This document shows positions 9,902 through 17,363 of a stretch of DNA of 64,000 nt, in pieces; positions within the stretch are counted from its first letter, which is position 1, and the number at the start of each line of letters is the position of its first letter. The notes under the pieces were generated by a model that worked only from the letters and a program-made list of their open reading frames with translations, had not been told where the DNA came from and ran no database searches. The position numbers were made by a program, and so were the translations under genes. The stretch is from contig CABJAC010000001.1 of NCBI GenBank assembly GCA_902363455.1, positions 186,001 through 250,000 on the forward strand, in the 5' to 3' direction. This DNA comes from Caryophanales bacterium (GTDB lineage Bacteria > Bacillota > Bacilli > Exiguobacteriales > Exiguobacteriaceae).

Positions 9902-10306
9902 ATGTCGGAACCAATAGAAGTAATAACAACCAGCATTATAGGTTTACTTATGATTGCATTTCCTTTTTTCGTAATATCATATGTTGTTCGTAATATTCGG
10001 CGTTATATCTATTTGAGTAAGTTGATGAAGGTATGTGTTTACGAAGTGCTAGACGATCGACAAGTCGATCAGATGATTCGGATATTCCGGAAGTGGCGTA
10101 GTTTCTTAAACCATCCTATTACTTGGAACCATGGGCGACGTATCAATGAACAAGTCATGATGAGTGAGAACGTCTCCTTTGCGACTAAGCAAGCACTCTA
10201 TCAGGAGTTCTATCGATTAGGAGTTTCGGGAATTCAAGGACCACGTTCTGTGACACGCCCGATGACAGAAGGAAAAGGAGTGTTTATCCATGGCGAAGGT
10301 TCATAA
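9902..10306 (+). CDS. Hypothetical membrane protein
   Basis: The 134-residue protein has one strong N-terminal membrane segment (IIGLLMIAFPFFVISYVV) followed by a basic, mostly helical cytoplasmic part. I recognise no family. SD GAAAGGGG lies upstream. Its end overlaps the start of the NERD gene by 17 bp, which indicates translational coupling. The 125 bp before it are very A/T rich and probably hold the promoter of a three-gene unit (9902-12763). Confidence 0.75.
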   Translation: MSEPIEVITTSIIGLLMIAFPFFVISYVVRNIRRYIYLSKLMKVCVYEVLDDRQVDQMIRIFRKWRSFLNHPITWNHGRRINEQVMMSENVSFATKQALYQEFYRLGVSGIQGPRSVTRPMTEGKGVFIHGEGS

Positions 10307-11024
10307 TGGTTCGCAACATCTACAGCAGTCGATTTCGACGTACAAGCAAGAAAAGCGAAAAGGTACGTTGCAGATCATACTTAGTCTTGTAGTTGCGTTT
10401 TTACTGTTATTCCTGCAACCGTTAGTCGGTATCTGCCTCGGAATCATCCTTACCGTCTACTTTTCGAAACGCAGCTCGTCACGAGCAGGAATTTCAGCAG
10501 AAGAGTACCGGATTCAGCTCCATGGATTAAACGGTGAAAAACGATTGACGAGTCAGTTAGCAAAGTTGCCTGAGAACTACGATATCTACACGAACGTATT
10601 CATCGAATGGCAAGGTAAACGAAGCGAACTCGATTCAGTCGTCGTCGGGCCGACAGGTATCTATGTCGTCGAAATGAAGTCGATACGTGGACGTGTTTAT
10701 GGAGATGAAGCGGAGAAAAACTGGTATCTCGAAAAAACGGGACGTCAGGGTGGCGTATATGGTAAGGAGTTTTACAATCCGACTAAGCAAGTGGGAACGC
10801 ACGTCTACCGACTGGCGAATAATTTACGTCCGGTAGCAAAAAATCTTTGGGTTCAAGGTGTCGTTTTGTTCGATCATGAGACAGCTCTTGACGTAACAAG
10901 TCAAAAGACAATCGTCACGAATGACGTCAATCAATTGCGTACCTATATCGAGAAGCAACCGTTGACGGTCGAATCAAACGAGATCGCACGAATAAAGTCC
11001 TATTTTGAGCAGGGGACAGCTTGA
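10290..11024 (+). CDS. NERD-domain membrane protein
   Basis: The 244-residue protein has two adjacent N-terminal hydrophobic stretches (about 25-55) and then a NERD (nuclease-related) domain. The domain shows GLNGEKRLTSQL, a D...ExK core in SELDSVVVGPTGIYVVEMKS and NPTKQV. The acidic/lysine pattern matches the PD-(D/E)xK fold, so nuclease chemistry is possible, but most NERD proteins are uncharacterised. It is placed between two unknown genes, the last of which is secreted. Confidence 0.85.
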   Translation: MAKVHNGSQHLQQSISTYKQEKRKGTLQIILSLVVAFLLLFLQPLVGICLGIILTVYFSKRSSSRAGISAEEYRIQLHGLNGEKRLTSQLAKLPENYDIYTNVFIEWQGKRSELDSVVVGPTGIYVVEMKSIRGRVYGDEAEKNWYLEKTGRQGGVYGKEFYNPTKQVGTHVYRLANNLRPVAKNLWVQGVVLFDHETALDVTSQKTIVTNDVNQLRTYIEKQPLTVESNEIARIKSYFEQGTA

Positions 11025-11059
11025 AAAATGCATAAATGATAAAGGGGGAGCGACGAAAT

Positions 11060-12763
11060 ATGAAAAAAAGTTTAATGGTTGGTATCGTGAGTGCACTATG
11101 TCTTGGCGGAAGCAACGTCTCAGCGCTCGTTACGTTTCCGAATACAGGTGCCATCGCATCGGCAGAAAAATTAATCATATCGGCAGATCAATCCCGTGTT
11201 TGGGCGATGGATGCAGATGCTTTTGGTAGTAAGGCATTCGATCTTGCGACAGGTGCCAGAACACATACGCTTGAAGAGGAGATGCGAGATTTTGCTGTAT
11301 CCGATGATGGAACGCGTCATGTCGCTTTGACGCAAGACGGGTTCAACGTCTATGATACTAAGTTGCAAGTCATGCAACCGAAAGCGCAGACGATATCTAT
11401 CAATCAAGAAAAAGTGGAAGACTTTTTGTACGTAGCGTTCGTACCAAATTCACATATCGTCATTTTTTTGGCGGATGAATCAAATGAAGGTAAGTTGATT
11501 GGATATGACTTAGATAAGAAAATCGTCACGTTTGTTCGAGGGACGCAACAGTTCGGTGAACTATTGACTTCGAAACAATATGTATATGTCCAAGGTGAAG
11601 AAGCCGTTTACATTTATACACACGATGGAAAATTTGTTCGTGAAATTACGTCTGTAGATGACACTGCTTTAAAGGACATAGATGTCACGCGCGATGATGT
11701 ACTTGTCGTCGCAGAAGATGCGACATCCGTTCATGTCTATGATGGGAAAAATGACTTTCAAACTGTCGCTCCACGTGGATTCGTGACAGCAGCAGATAGA
11801 GGAGTTCGTTCTGTTGCTATCGATGCTTCCGGGTCATATGTCGCAACTCTAGATGAAGATGAGCAATTTCGTCTGTTTGATCGTTCGGGACGACGCATCT
11901 TTACATCGCTCGATAAAAAAGAGGATTTTGTTGAGGGACCTATCGCCGTGACGAATCAAGCCAATACGATCATGATTGGCTCCGAAGAGGGAACAAATCT
12001 TTATGACGGTAGTAAAGTCATCGAACGAACGGCATCAATATCGATTCCTAAGGCACATGCTGCTATAGAAGCGGGAAAAAAAGAAACATTACAGTTGTCT
12101 GTCAAACGGTTTGACGGGAAGACCGTTACTGTCCGATCCGGAGTCAGCTGGTCGACGACTTCTAAGACGATCCAAATCAAGAAAGGGATTTTGTATGGAG
12201 TGAAGTCCGGCAGTTATATGCTCAAAGCAACTTACGAAGGACAGACGGTAACGCTAAAAGGGGATGTGAAGCAAGCTCCGCTCGCGAGTCTATCCGACGT
12301 CGATTGGTTGAAACGTCACTGGGCAAGCATCGGGAAAACAGGGACCTTTGAAGGGGCATATCCATTTTCAACACCATATAACCAAATTAAAGGCAACAAA
12401 GGAACAATCAGTCTTGCCAATTCAGATGGTGTGTTTCATGGTCCTTTTATAAAGGATTTACTCTACTACAGTACGGCAACGATGCAGTATCCTAAATCTA
12501 ATCGTCTAGGGATTGTGTTCCTCGTTCCCGCATTGTCTGAGCGAAAATTACAAAAGCAAGAAATCTTGCAAGCTTTCGGGAAAAAATACAAAAAGATATG
12601 GTCAAGTGGTGGAACAGCCGATTATACAGTTGAGCGAGGAAAAAAAGTATTAGGACGATATGGTATTAAAACACATAATCAATATATCATTGGTAAAAGT
12701 GACATCATTATTTATTACGATCAGAATGATATCGCACGTATGATTTCTGTCTCTCAATTTTGA
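11060..12763 (+). CDS. Secreted beta-propeller-like protein of unknown function
   Basis: The start at 11060 is chosen because AAAGGGGGA (11040-11048) is well spaced and the protein then opens with a signal peptide (MKKSLMVGIVSALCLGGSNVSA). The 567-residue product has WD40/YVTN-like blades up to about residue 330 (short repeats such as VFDLATGARTHTLEEEMRDF, VAISDDGT-like), then an Ig-like beta domain (about 345-410: TVTVRSGVSWSTTSKTI) and a C-terminal domain of about 150 residues. I do not recognise the C-terminal domain. It is the last gene of the NERD unit. Confidence 0.8.
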   Translation: MKKSLMVGIVSALCLGGSNVSALVTFPNTGAIASAEKLIISADQSRVWAMDADAFGSKAFDLATGARTHTLEEEMRDFAVSDDGTRHVALTQDGFNVYDTKLQVMQPKAQTISINQEKVEDFLYVAFVPNSHIVIFLADESNEGKLIGYDLDKKIVTFVRGTQQFGELLTSKQYVYVQGEEAVYIYTHDGKFVREITSVDDTALKDIDVTRDDVLVVAEDATSVHVYDGKNDFQTVAPRGFVTAADRGVRSVAIDASGSYVATLDEDEQFRLFDRSGRRIFTSLDKKEDFVEGPIAVTNQANTIMIGSEEGTNLYDGSKVIERTASISIPKAHAAIEAGKKETLQLSVKRFDGKTVTVRSGVSWSTTSKTIQIKKGILYGVKSGSYMLKATYEGQTVTLKGDVKQAPLASLSDVDWLKRHWASIGKTGTFEGAYPFSTPYNQIKGNKGTISLANSDGVFHGPFIKDLLYYSTATMQYPKSNRLGIVFLVPALSERKLQKQEILQAFGKKYKKIWSSGGTADYTVERGKKVLGRYGIKTHNQYIIGKSDIIIYYDQNDIARMISVSQF

Positions 12764-12771
12764 TCAACTCC

Positions 12772-12810
12772 AAACAGTCATCAAGGATTCTTCTTTGATG
12801 ACTGTTTTGT
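12772..12810 (+). terminator. Rho-independent terminator
   Basis: AAACAGTCATCAA pairs with TTGATGACTGTTT, followed by TTTTGTTCTT. Confidence 0.88.
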
Positions 12811-12900
12811 TCTTACATTTGTGTTCGACATATGAAATAGAAACATCAAAAAGACCCGTATGTGTAGTCGACTTGGATCGCACATACGGATCTCTTATTT

Positions 12901-13965
12901 TTACAACAGATGGCTTGCGATCCGGACAAGATTGCGACCGGAACGTTTCGCCTGATACAAGGCTTTGTCCGACAACTCCATCGAGTGTTGGACGGGGATA
13001 TCCTGTTTTCCGGACGACAGACCAATCGATGTCGTGACATGGATCGAAGAGCCGTCGAGCAGACGGAACGTATGCTGTTCCACTTCAGAGCGAATCCGCT
13101 CAGCAATTTGCCATACCTGTTCAGTCGGAAGGTCCGTCAGAAGGACAGAGAACTCTTCGCCTCCCATCCGGGCGACGATGTCTGCCTGACGGGTATTCTG
13201 TTCGAGAATCATCGAAAATTGTTCGAGCACGGCATCGCCGTTTAAATGACCGTACCGGTCGTTGACCTGTTTGAACTGATCGAGGTCCAGTGTCAGCAGA
13301 TGGTAGACGCTCGCCTGTTTCGCCATGCGTTCCGCCTGAAGTTCCCAAGCATACCGATTCGGCAGACCGGTCAATGTGTCGCGTTCTGCCAAGTGCTGAT
13401 AGGCATTCAGTCGGACGAGACGTCCTTGCCGCTCACTCATCAAATAGAGAAAAGAGAGCGTCGTGAACAGAACCGGCAGGAGTGTCTGTTGAAATAAAGC
13501 GGTCAACGAAGTACTCATGCTCTCATCCGCGTACCGTAAGATCATAAGCAGGATCATCAGACCGAACCCGTTTAACGTCAGGATATGGGCGAGGAGGGAG
13601 TGCTGAATCCGTTCCCGTACTTGAAACAAATCATATAAAAGCACAGCAATCAATGGAAGAAATGACAGGGGATGTGCGACAGCAATTAAATACGCCGACA
13701 CAAAAGAGACGGCGATATAGGTCGGAACACGTGCTCCAACGAATACGAGTAAAACAAATGGCATATAAGCAAGCGGTTGAAGTGCACTCGCTCCGTAATC
13801 CAGTAAAAGAACACTGATTCCGCCAAATAAAATCCCGAGTCCGACATCACGCGACGTGTTCGACTGACAGGTGCTCCCGTAATATATTTTCGTGAGCACG
13901 TAGATGGATGTGAAAACGGTGCAGAAAATCATAAATGATGTATAGAACATAATGTTGTCATCCAA
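12901..13965 (-). CDS. Membrane diguanylate cyclase (5TM + GGDEF)
   Basis: The 354-residue protein has five or six N-terminal membrane helices resembling a 5TMR-LYT sensor module and a GGDEF domain from about residue 190. It shows DTLTGLPNR, DLDQFKQVND and the active-site motif GGEEF (268-272). An inhibitory I-site RQAD lies exactly five residues before it (259-262), so it should be an active, product-inhibited c-di-GMP synthase. It lies 1.3 kb from pelD, whose product is a c-di-GMP receptor, and faces the same way as the riboswitch-controlled hydrolase. The start is TTG at 13965, or ATG at 13950. Confidence 0.92.
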   Translation of the reverse strand: MDDNIMFYTSFMIFCTVFTSIYVLTKIYYGSTCQSNTSRDVGLGILFGGISVLLLDYGASALQPLAYMPFVLLVFVGARVPTYIAVSFVSAYLIAVAHPLSFLPLIAVLLYDLFQVRERIQHSLLAHILTLNGFGLMILLMILRYADESMSTSLTALFQQTLLPVLFTTLSFLYLMSERQGRLVRLNAYQHLAERDTLTGLPNRYAWELQAERMAKQASVYHLLTLDLDQFKQVNDRYGHLNGDAVLEQFSMILEQNTRQADIVARMGGEEFSVLLTDLPTEQVWQIAERIRSEVEQHTFRLLDGSSIHVTTSIGLSSGKQDIPVQHSMELSDKALYQAKRSGRNLVRIASHLL

Positions 13966-13986
13966 TCTATATAAATTCTTTCCTAA

Positions 13987-14015
13987 AATATATAGTTAAA
14001 TTGTTAATGTGTCAA
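13987..14015 (-). promoter_or_regulatory. SigA-type promoter of the diguanylate cyclase gene
   Basis: On the minus strand TTGACA (14015-14010) and TATATT (13992-13987) are separated by 17 bp, just upstream of the start codon. Confidence 0.75.
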
Positions 14016-14059
14016 ATATTGTATATATGTATTTGACCTACTAGTTTTATGGGAAATCA

Positions 14060-14100
14060 GAAAAACACAGGATCTCCTGAACTTCTCAGGAAAACCTGTG
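14060..14100 (-). terminator. Rho-independent terminator of the GH114 gene
   Basis: On the minus strand CACAGG and an inner TCCTGA/TCAGGA stem form a hairpin followed by GTTTTTC. Confidence 0.8.
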
Positions 14101-14179
14101 CTCTTTTTAAAGTTTATTCATTTCATACTCAGAAATAATGGAATTTAATGTGGAAATATGCAATTATGTTACAAGCAGG

Positions 14180-15037
14180 TTAAAATTTATTGTAATCAAG
14201 ATCAGCGTTTGATTTCAAATGAAGGAACCCATTTTTTTGTGCATATGCAGCACTTTTAGCGCCTTGCACCGAAGAAATCGTCAATGTCTTGATATCTTGT
14301 GTTTGACTTAATTTTTGAAGGTCAGCCATCCGGTCTTTTGACCACTGATCATTGGCGACGCTTGAGTAGTTGAAGTTTTCCCACATGATGCCATCCACGT
14401 ATGGATATGTATGGTATTTCAACGTTCCAAATCCCCAGTTTTGAATCAATGAAAGTGCAGGATGCTTCATTTTAACGGATTTGAGGAATTTCGTCATGCC
14501 GACTTGTTGTTTTTCAAGAATCTGTGGTTGTCCTGAATGTTCGTTATCAATGTTTCCTACTGTATCAAGGAAAACACCATCCAAACCCTTCACGACGATT
14601 TGCTTTTCGATTTCCTGCATCAAGACCGTTTGGTAGTGTGCCGATGTGATGTCTGTCAAATACGAATCCCATTCTGCATAGTGGATCCGTTGACCATCAC
14701 GATGGAAAAAGTCTGATTCTTTCAGTTTGTTCATTAAGTCGACGTTCCAGTTGTCTGCTTCCATCGTATTGATGTAGCCGTACACCTTCGTACCGTTCTT
14801 TTTGATTTCCTTGATTTGTGCCGGTGTGTAAAAAACAGGCTCGATGATCATGACATCGTATTGTTGCATTTTCTTGATTTTAGCTGCAGACGGTGCATCG
14901 TAATAGACTTTGTATGTCTTTGCAGCGTCGAGCGGATTGTTCTGTTGCGCTTTGCCAGTAAGTGGTGTCATCACTAACACTCCTAATAAAAGAATGCACA
15001 AAAAAGACGTCACCTGTTTAAGTGAGATAATACCCAT
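14180..15037 (-). CDS. Secreted GH114 endo-alpha-1,4-polygalactosaminidase-like hydrolase (PelA hydrolase type)
   Basis: The 285-residue protein has an N-terminal signal sequence ending near TGKAQ and a TIM-barrel of the GH114 family, which cleaves galactosamine-rich polymers such as Pel. It shows YGYINTMEADNW, GVFLDTVGNID (D158) and GIMWENFNY (E220), at places expected for the acidic catalytic residues. In Pseudomonas this domain is fused in PelA; here it is a separate gene divergent from pelD. Its leader carries a c-di-GMP-I-like riboswitch. AGGAGG lies nine bases before ATG and can be sequestered in a hairpin. Role by inference: trimming or dispersal of the Pel-like polymer. Confidence 0.88.
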   Translation of the reverse strand: MGIISLKQVTSFLCILLLGVLVMTPLTGKAQQNNPLDAAKTYKVYYDAPSAAKIKKMQQYDVMIIEPVFYTPAQIKEIKKNGTKVYGYINTMEADNWNVDLMNKLKESDFFHRDGQRIHYAEWDSYLTDITSAHYQTVLMQEIEKQIVVKGLDGVFLDTVGNIDNEHSGQPQILEKQQVGMTKFLKSVKMKHPALSLIQNWGFGTLKYHTYPYVDGIMWENFNYSSVANDQWSKDRMADLQKLSQTQDIKTLTISSVQGAKSAAYAQKNGFLHLKSNADLDYNKF

Positions 15038-15043
15038 GTTAAT

Positions 15044-15073
15044 AGCCTCCTGATTAATTATCAGAGAGCGGCT
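15044..15073 (-). promoter_or_regulatory. SD-sequestering hairpin (riboswitch expression platform)
   Basis: On the minus strand AGCC and CTGAT upstream pair with ATCAG and GGCT, closing on AATTA and burying the AGGAGG ribosome binding site of the GH114 gene. No T-run follows, so translational rather than transcriptional control is indicated. Confidence 0.6.
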
Positions 15074-15074
15074 G

Positions 15075-15158
15075 CGGCATTGCAGACTGGCGATCGGTAT
15101 CCGAAGATCGACGACCCATGTCTTTGCGCCCTTACCTTTCAGTAAGTTTGCCCTTCTC
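15075..15158 (-). ncRNA. c-di-GMP-I (GEMM) riboswitch aptamer upstream of the GH114 gene
   Basis: Reading the minus strand from 15153: GGGCAAAC, then a stem CTTACT-GAAA-GGTAAG with a GNRA loop (15146-15131), then GGGCGCAAAG, which is the hallmark GEMM junction (consensus GGACGCAAAG). A second helix follows, GAC-ATGG paired with CCA-GTC enclosing CGATC/GATCG. A closing stem pairs GGCA with TGCC (about 15152-15149 with 15078-15075). The order of conserved boxes and the two helices match the c-di-GMP-I family. It was recognised by eye, not by covariance search. Confidence 0.75.
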
Positions 15159-15228
15159 GATATTTAGTTGTAGTTACTTCCGATGCATTCACGAATCCGC
15201 TTTACCTAATCTAAAGGAGTGATGAAAC

Positions 15229-16452
15229 ATGATTTATACCCAACATCGAAACTCGATAAAATGGATAGAAATGATCGTTAGTATTCTTATTATCGGTCTA
15301 CTTGACTATATGTTTAGTCTTTCTATCTCAAAATGGATAATTGATCCGCTGATTTTTTATATTTTACTCTTTTCGCTTCGCTACGGACTGCTCGGTTCCT
15401 TTGTCAGCTTCCTTTTCACGCTCGGCTATCATCTTTTATTTTTGGCTGTCGAGGGATCCGATATTCTTCTTTTTCTGTACGACCAACAAGAGTTGATGTG
15501 GATCGTCTTCCACTTCCTCGTTGCCGTCACAGCTGGTATGTTCAGCACCTCGTTCCAAGAACGTTATCTGTCGCTTCGACTCCGTCAGGAAGAGGTCACG
15601 GAGGAAAATACACGTTTGCTTGAGACGCTCGAAGCTCTGCGTCTTGCGCAGGACACGATGCAAAAAAAATTACTGGATTCGAACCATACGTTAACGAAAA
15701 TCTATAAAATCGGAACGGACTTGGATCAGTCCGTCGCCGATATCGTACGGGACAAACTCGTCAGTACCTTTGAGCAATCGTTCAAAGCCAAGCATCTCGC
15801 GATCTACCATGTCGATGCTTCACGCCGGACATTACGTCTTCACGTCCGGTTCGGCGACAAGGAAAAATTGCCGCAGACGTTGTTCATTGATTCGGAAAGT
15901 AACATCTATCAACGCATGTTCAAACAAAAAGCCATTGCCATCCGGACAGCAGATGAATTTGATGTGCCGCTGTTGATCGCTCCGATCCAGTACGATGGAA
16001 AAATCCAAGAAGTGTTGGTCGTTCAGGAAATTGACTTCAACCGTTTGACGACATATGAAATGAACGTCATGCAATTGATTTTAGACTGGACCGGCTCACG
16101 GATCGAAAAAGCGATGTTAATGGAATGGAACGAAACACGTCACGAATTGATCGAAGGAACACATATCTATCAGCTGCATCACTTTAATGAGAAGATTCAA
16201 TATCAGGAATACCGTCTGCAACATTACGGTCAGCCGTACAGTACCGTCCAAATGCCGGTCGCTGACGTCCCATTGTCTCTGATCGAGATGGAACTGATCC
16301 TCCGTCAATCGATGCGGGAAATCGATTTGATCGGATTTGATGAGGAAACACGTACGCTTCACTTCTTATTACCCGGAACACCGGAAGAGTACGCAAAGCG
16401 GTTTAAAGAACGGATCCGGGACGTCTTTCTTCGTAAAGGAGGAATTTCGTAA
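15229..16452 (+). CDS. pelD: PelD, c-di-GMP receptor of the Pel synthase complex
   Basis: The 407-residue protein has about four N-terminal membrane helices (10-105), a coiled segment (115-155), a GAF domain (about 160-295) and a C-terminal degenerate GGDEF domain. The I-site RxxD is present as REID (363-366), while the place of GGDEF five residues later reads EETRT, so it should bind but not make c-di-GMP. This is the known PelD signature. It is the first gene of the operon, with AAAGGAG eight bases before ATG. Its stop overlaps the pelE start. Confidence 0.9.
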   Translation: MIYTQHRNSIKWIEMIVSILIIGLLDYMFSLSISKWIIDPLIFYILLFSLRYGLLGSFVSFLFTLGYHLLFLAVEGSDILLFLYDQQELMWIVFHFLVAVTAGMFSTSFQERYLSLRLRQEEVTEENTRLLETLEALRLAQDTMQKKLLDSNHTLTKIYKIGTDLDQSVADIVRDKLVSTFEQSFKAKHLAIYHVDASRRTLRLHVRFGDKEKLPQTLFIDSESNIYQRMFKQKAIAIRTADEFDVPLLIAPIQYDGKIQEVLVVQEIDFNRLTTYEMNVMQLILDWTGSRIEKAMLMEWNETRHELIEGTHIYQLHHFNEKIQYQEYRLQHYGQPYSTVQMPVADVPLSLIEMELILRQSMREIDLIGFDEETRTLHFLLPGTPEEYAKRFKERIRDVFLRKGGIS

Positions 16453-17363
16453 TGAGCTCGGTTCTCATCGCCTTGTTTTTCCTCATTCACCTGATTGTCG
16501 TCTATTTGATTTACCGTGTGCTTCGTCTTCGTCTGTCGGATGATCAAAAAGGTGTATTAACGTTTATCTGTCTGATCAGTGTCTTTCTTCCATTGATTGG
16601 TGAACTGTTCAGCGTCGTCGCTCTTTTGCTCGCACGACGTTACGCATCGTCCCAGACACTGCTTGATTATGATGATTATGTACAATTTAATGTCATCAAT
16701 TTAGAAGGCGTTCAACAACAAGCTGCAGAAAGTATGGAGATGATTCCGATCGCAGAAGCGATGGAGATGGATGCGGCGAAACGAAAACAGTCGATCGTCC
16801 ACTTGACGACAACGACTTTGACGGATGCCGGAAAGTACATTCAAGTTGGACTTGATCATAGCGATTCCGAAACGGTCCACTACGCGGCGACGGTCCGAAA
16901 TACCTTATTTGACCGGTACGAAGCAGCCGTCCGGCAAAAGGAAGACCAACTGGATCCATTCCACGTTGAAACGTATTACCAGTTCATCGCGGCATGTGAG
17001 ACGTTTTTAGAAAGCGGACTGTTGGATGACGGAGGGAAAAAACGGTTGAACCTGCGCTTGGCGGGCGGACTCGAACAAATGAGTGTCCTGTATTCAGCCG
17101 ACCCGGAATACTTGCAGACATCCGGCAGGCTGGCACTGCGTGAAGGTGACGTGCCGCGTGCTGTCTGGCACTTTTCATCGTTTATCGAACAGTATCCGAC
17201 GTTACCGGACGGCTATTTGACGTTGATCGAGTACCACTTCACACAAGGGGATTGGAGTGAAATCCGGCCGATCCTGCATCAATTACGGGCACATGTGCCG
17301 GAAGAGAAGATTCCGGAAGAAAAACGATTTATTTTGGAACGGCTGGAAGGGGGAGCACAATGA
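16452..17363 (+). CDS. pelE: PelE-like membrane TPR protein
   Basis: The 303-residue protein has two N-terminal membrane helices (about 3-22 and 33-60) followed by a cytoplasmic helical region with TPR-like units (about 130-295). Size, topology and its place between pelD and the deacetylase gene match PelE of Gram-positive Pel loci. In the known complex it joins PelD, PelF and PelG at the membrane. Sequence conservation in this family is low, so the call relies strongly on position. TAATG overlap with pelD and ATGA overlap with the next gene. Confidence 0.82.
   Translation: MSSVLIALFFLIHLIVVYLIYRVLRLRLSDDQKGVLTFICLISVFLPLIGELFSVVALLLARRYASSQTLLDYDDYVQFNVINLEGVQQQAAESMEMIPIAEAMEMDAAKRKQSIVHLTTTTLTDAGKYIQVGLDHSDSETVHYAATVRNTLFDRYEAAVRQKEDQLDPFHVETYYQFIAACETFLESGLLDDGGKKRLNLRLAGGLEQMSVLYSADPEYLQTSGRLALREGDVPRAVWHFSSFIEQYPTLPDGYLTLIEYHFTQGDWSEIRPILHQLRAHVPEEKIPEEKRFILERLEGGAQ

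Noticed and set aside
15160..15228. A second c-di-GMP riboswitch on the plus strand in front of pelD
   Set aside because: The conserved GEMM boxes read only on the minus strand; the plus-strand leader of pelD is short and shows no aptamer motifs.
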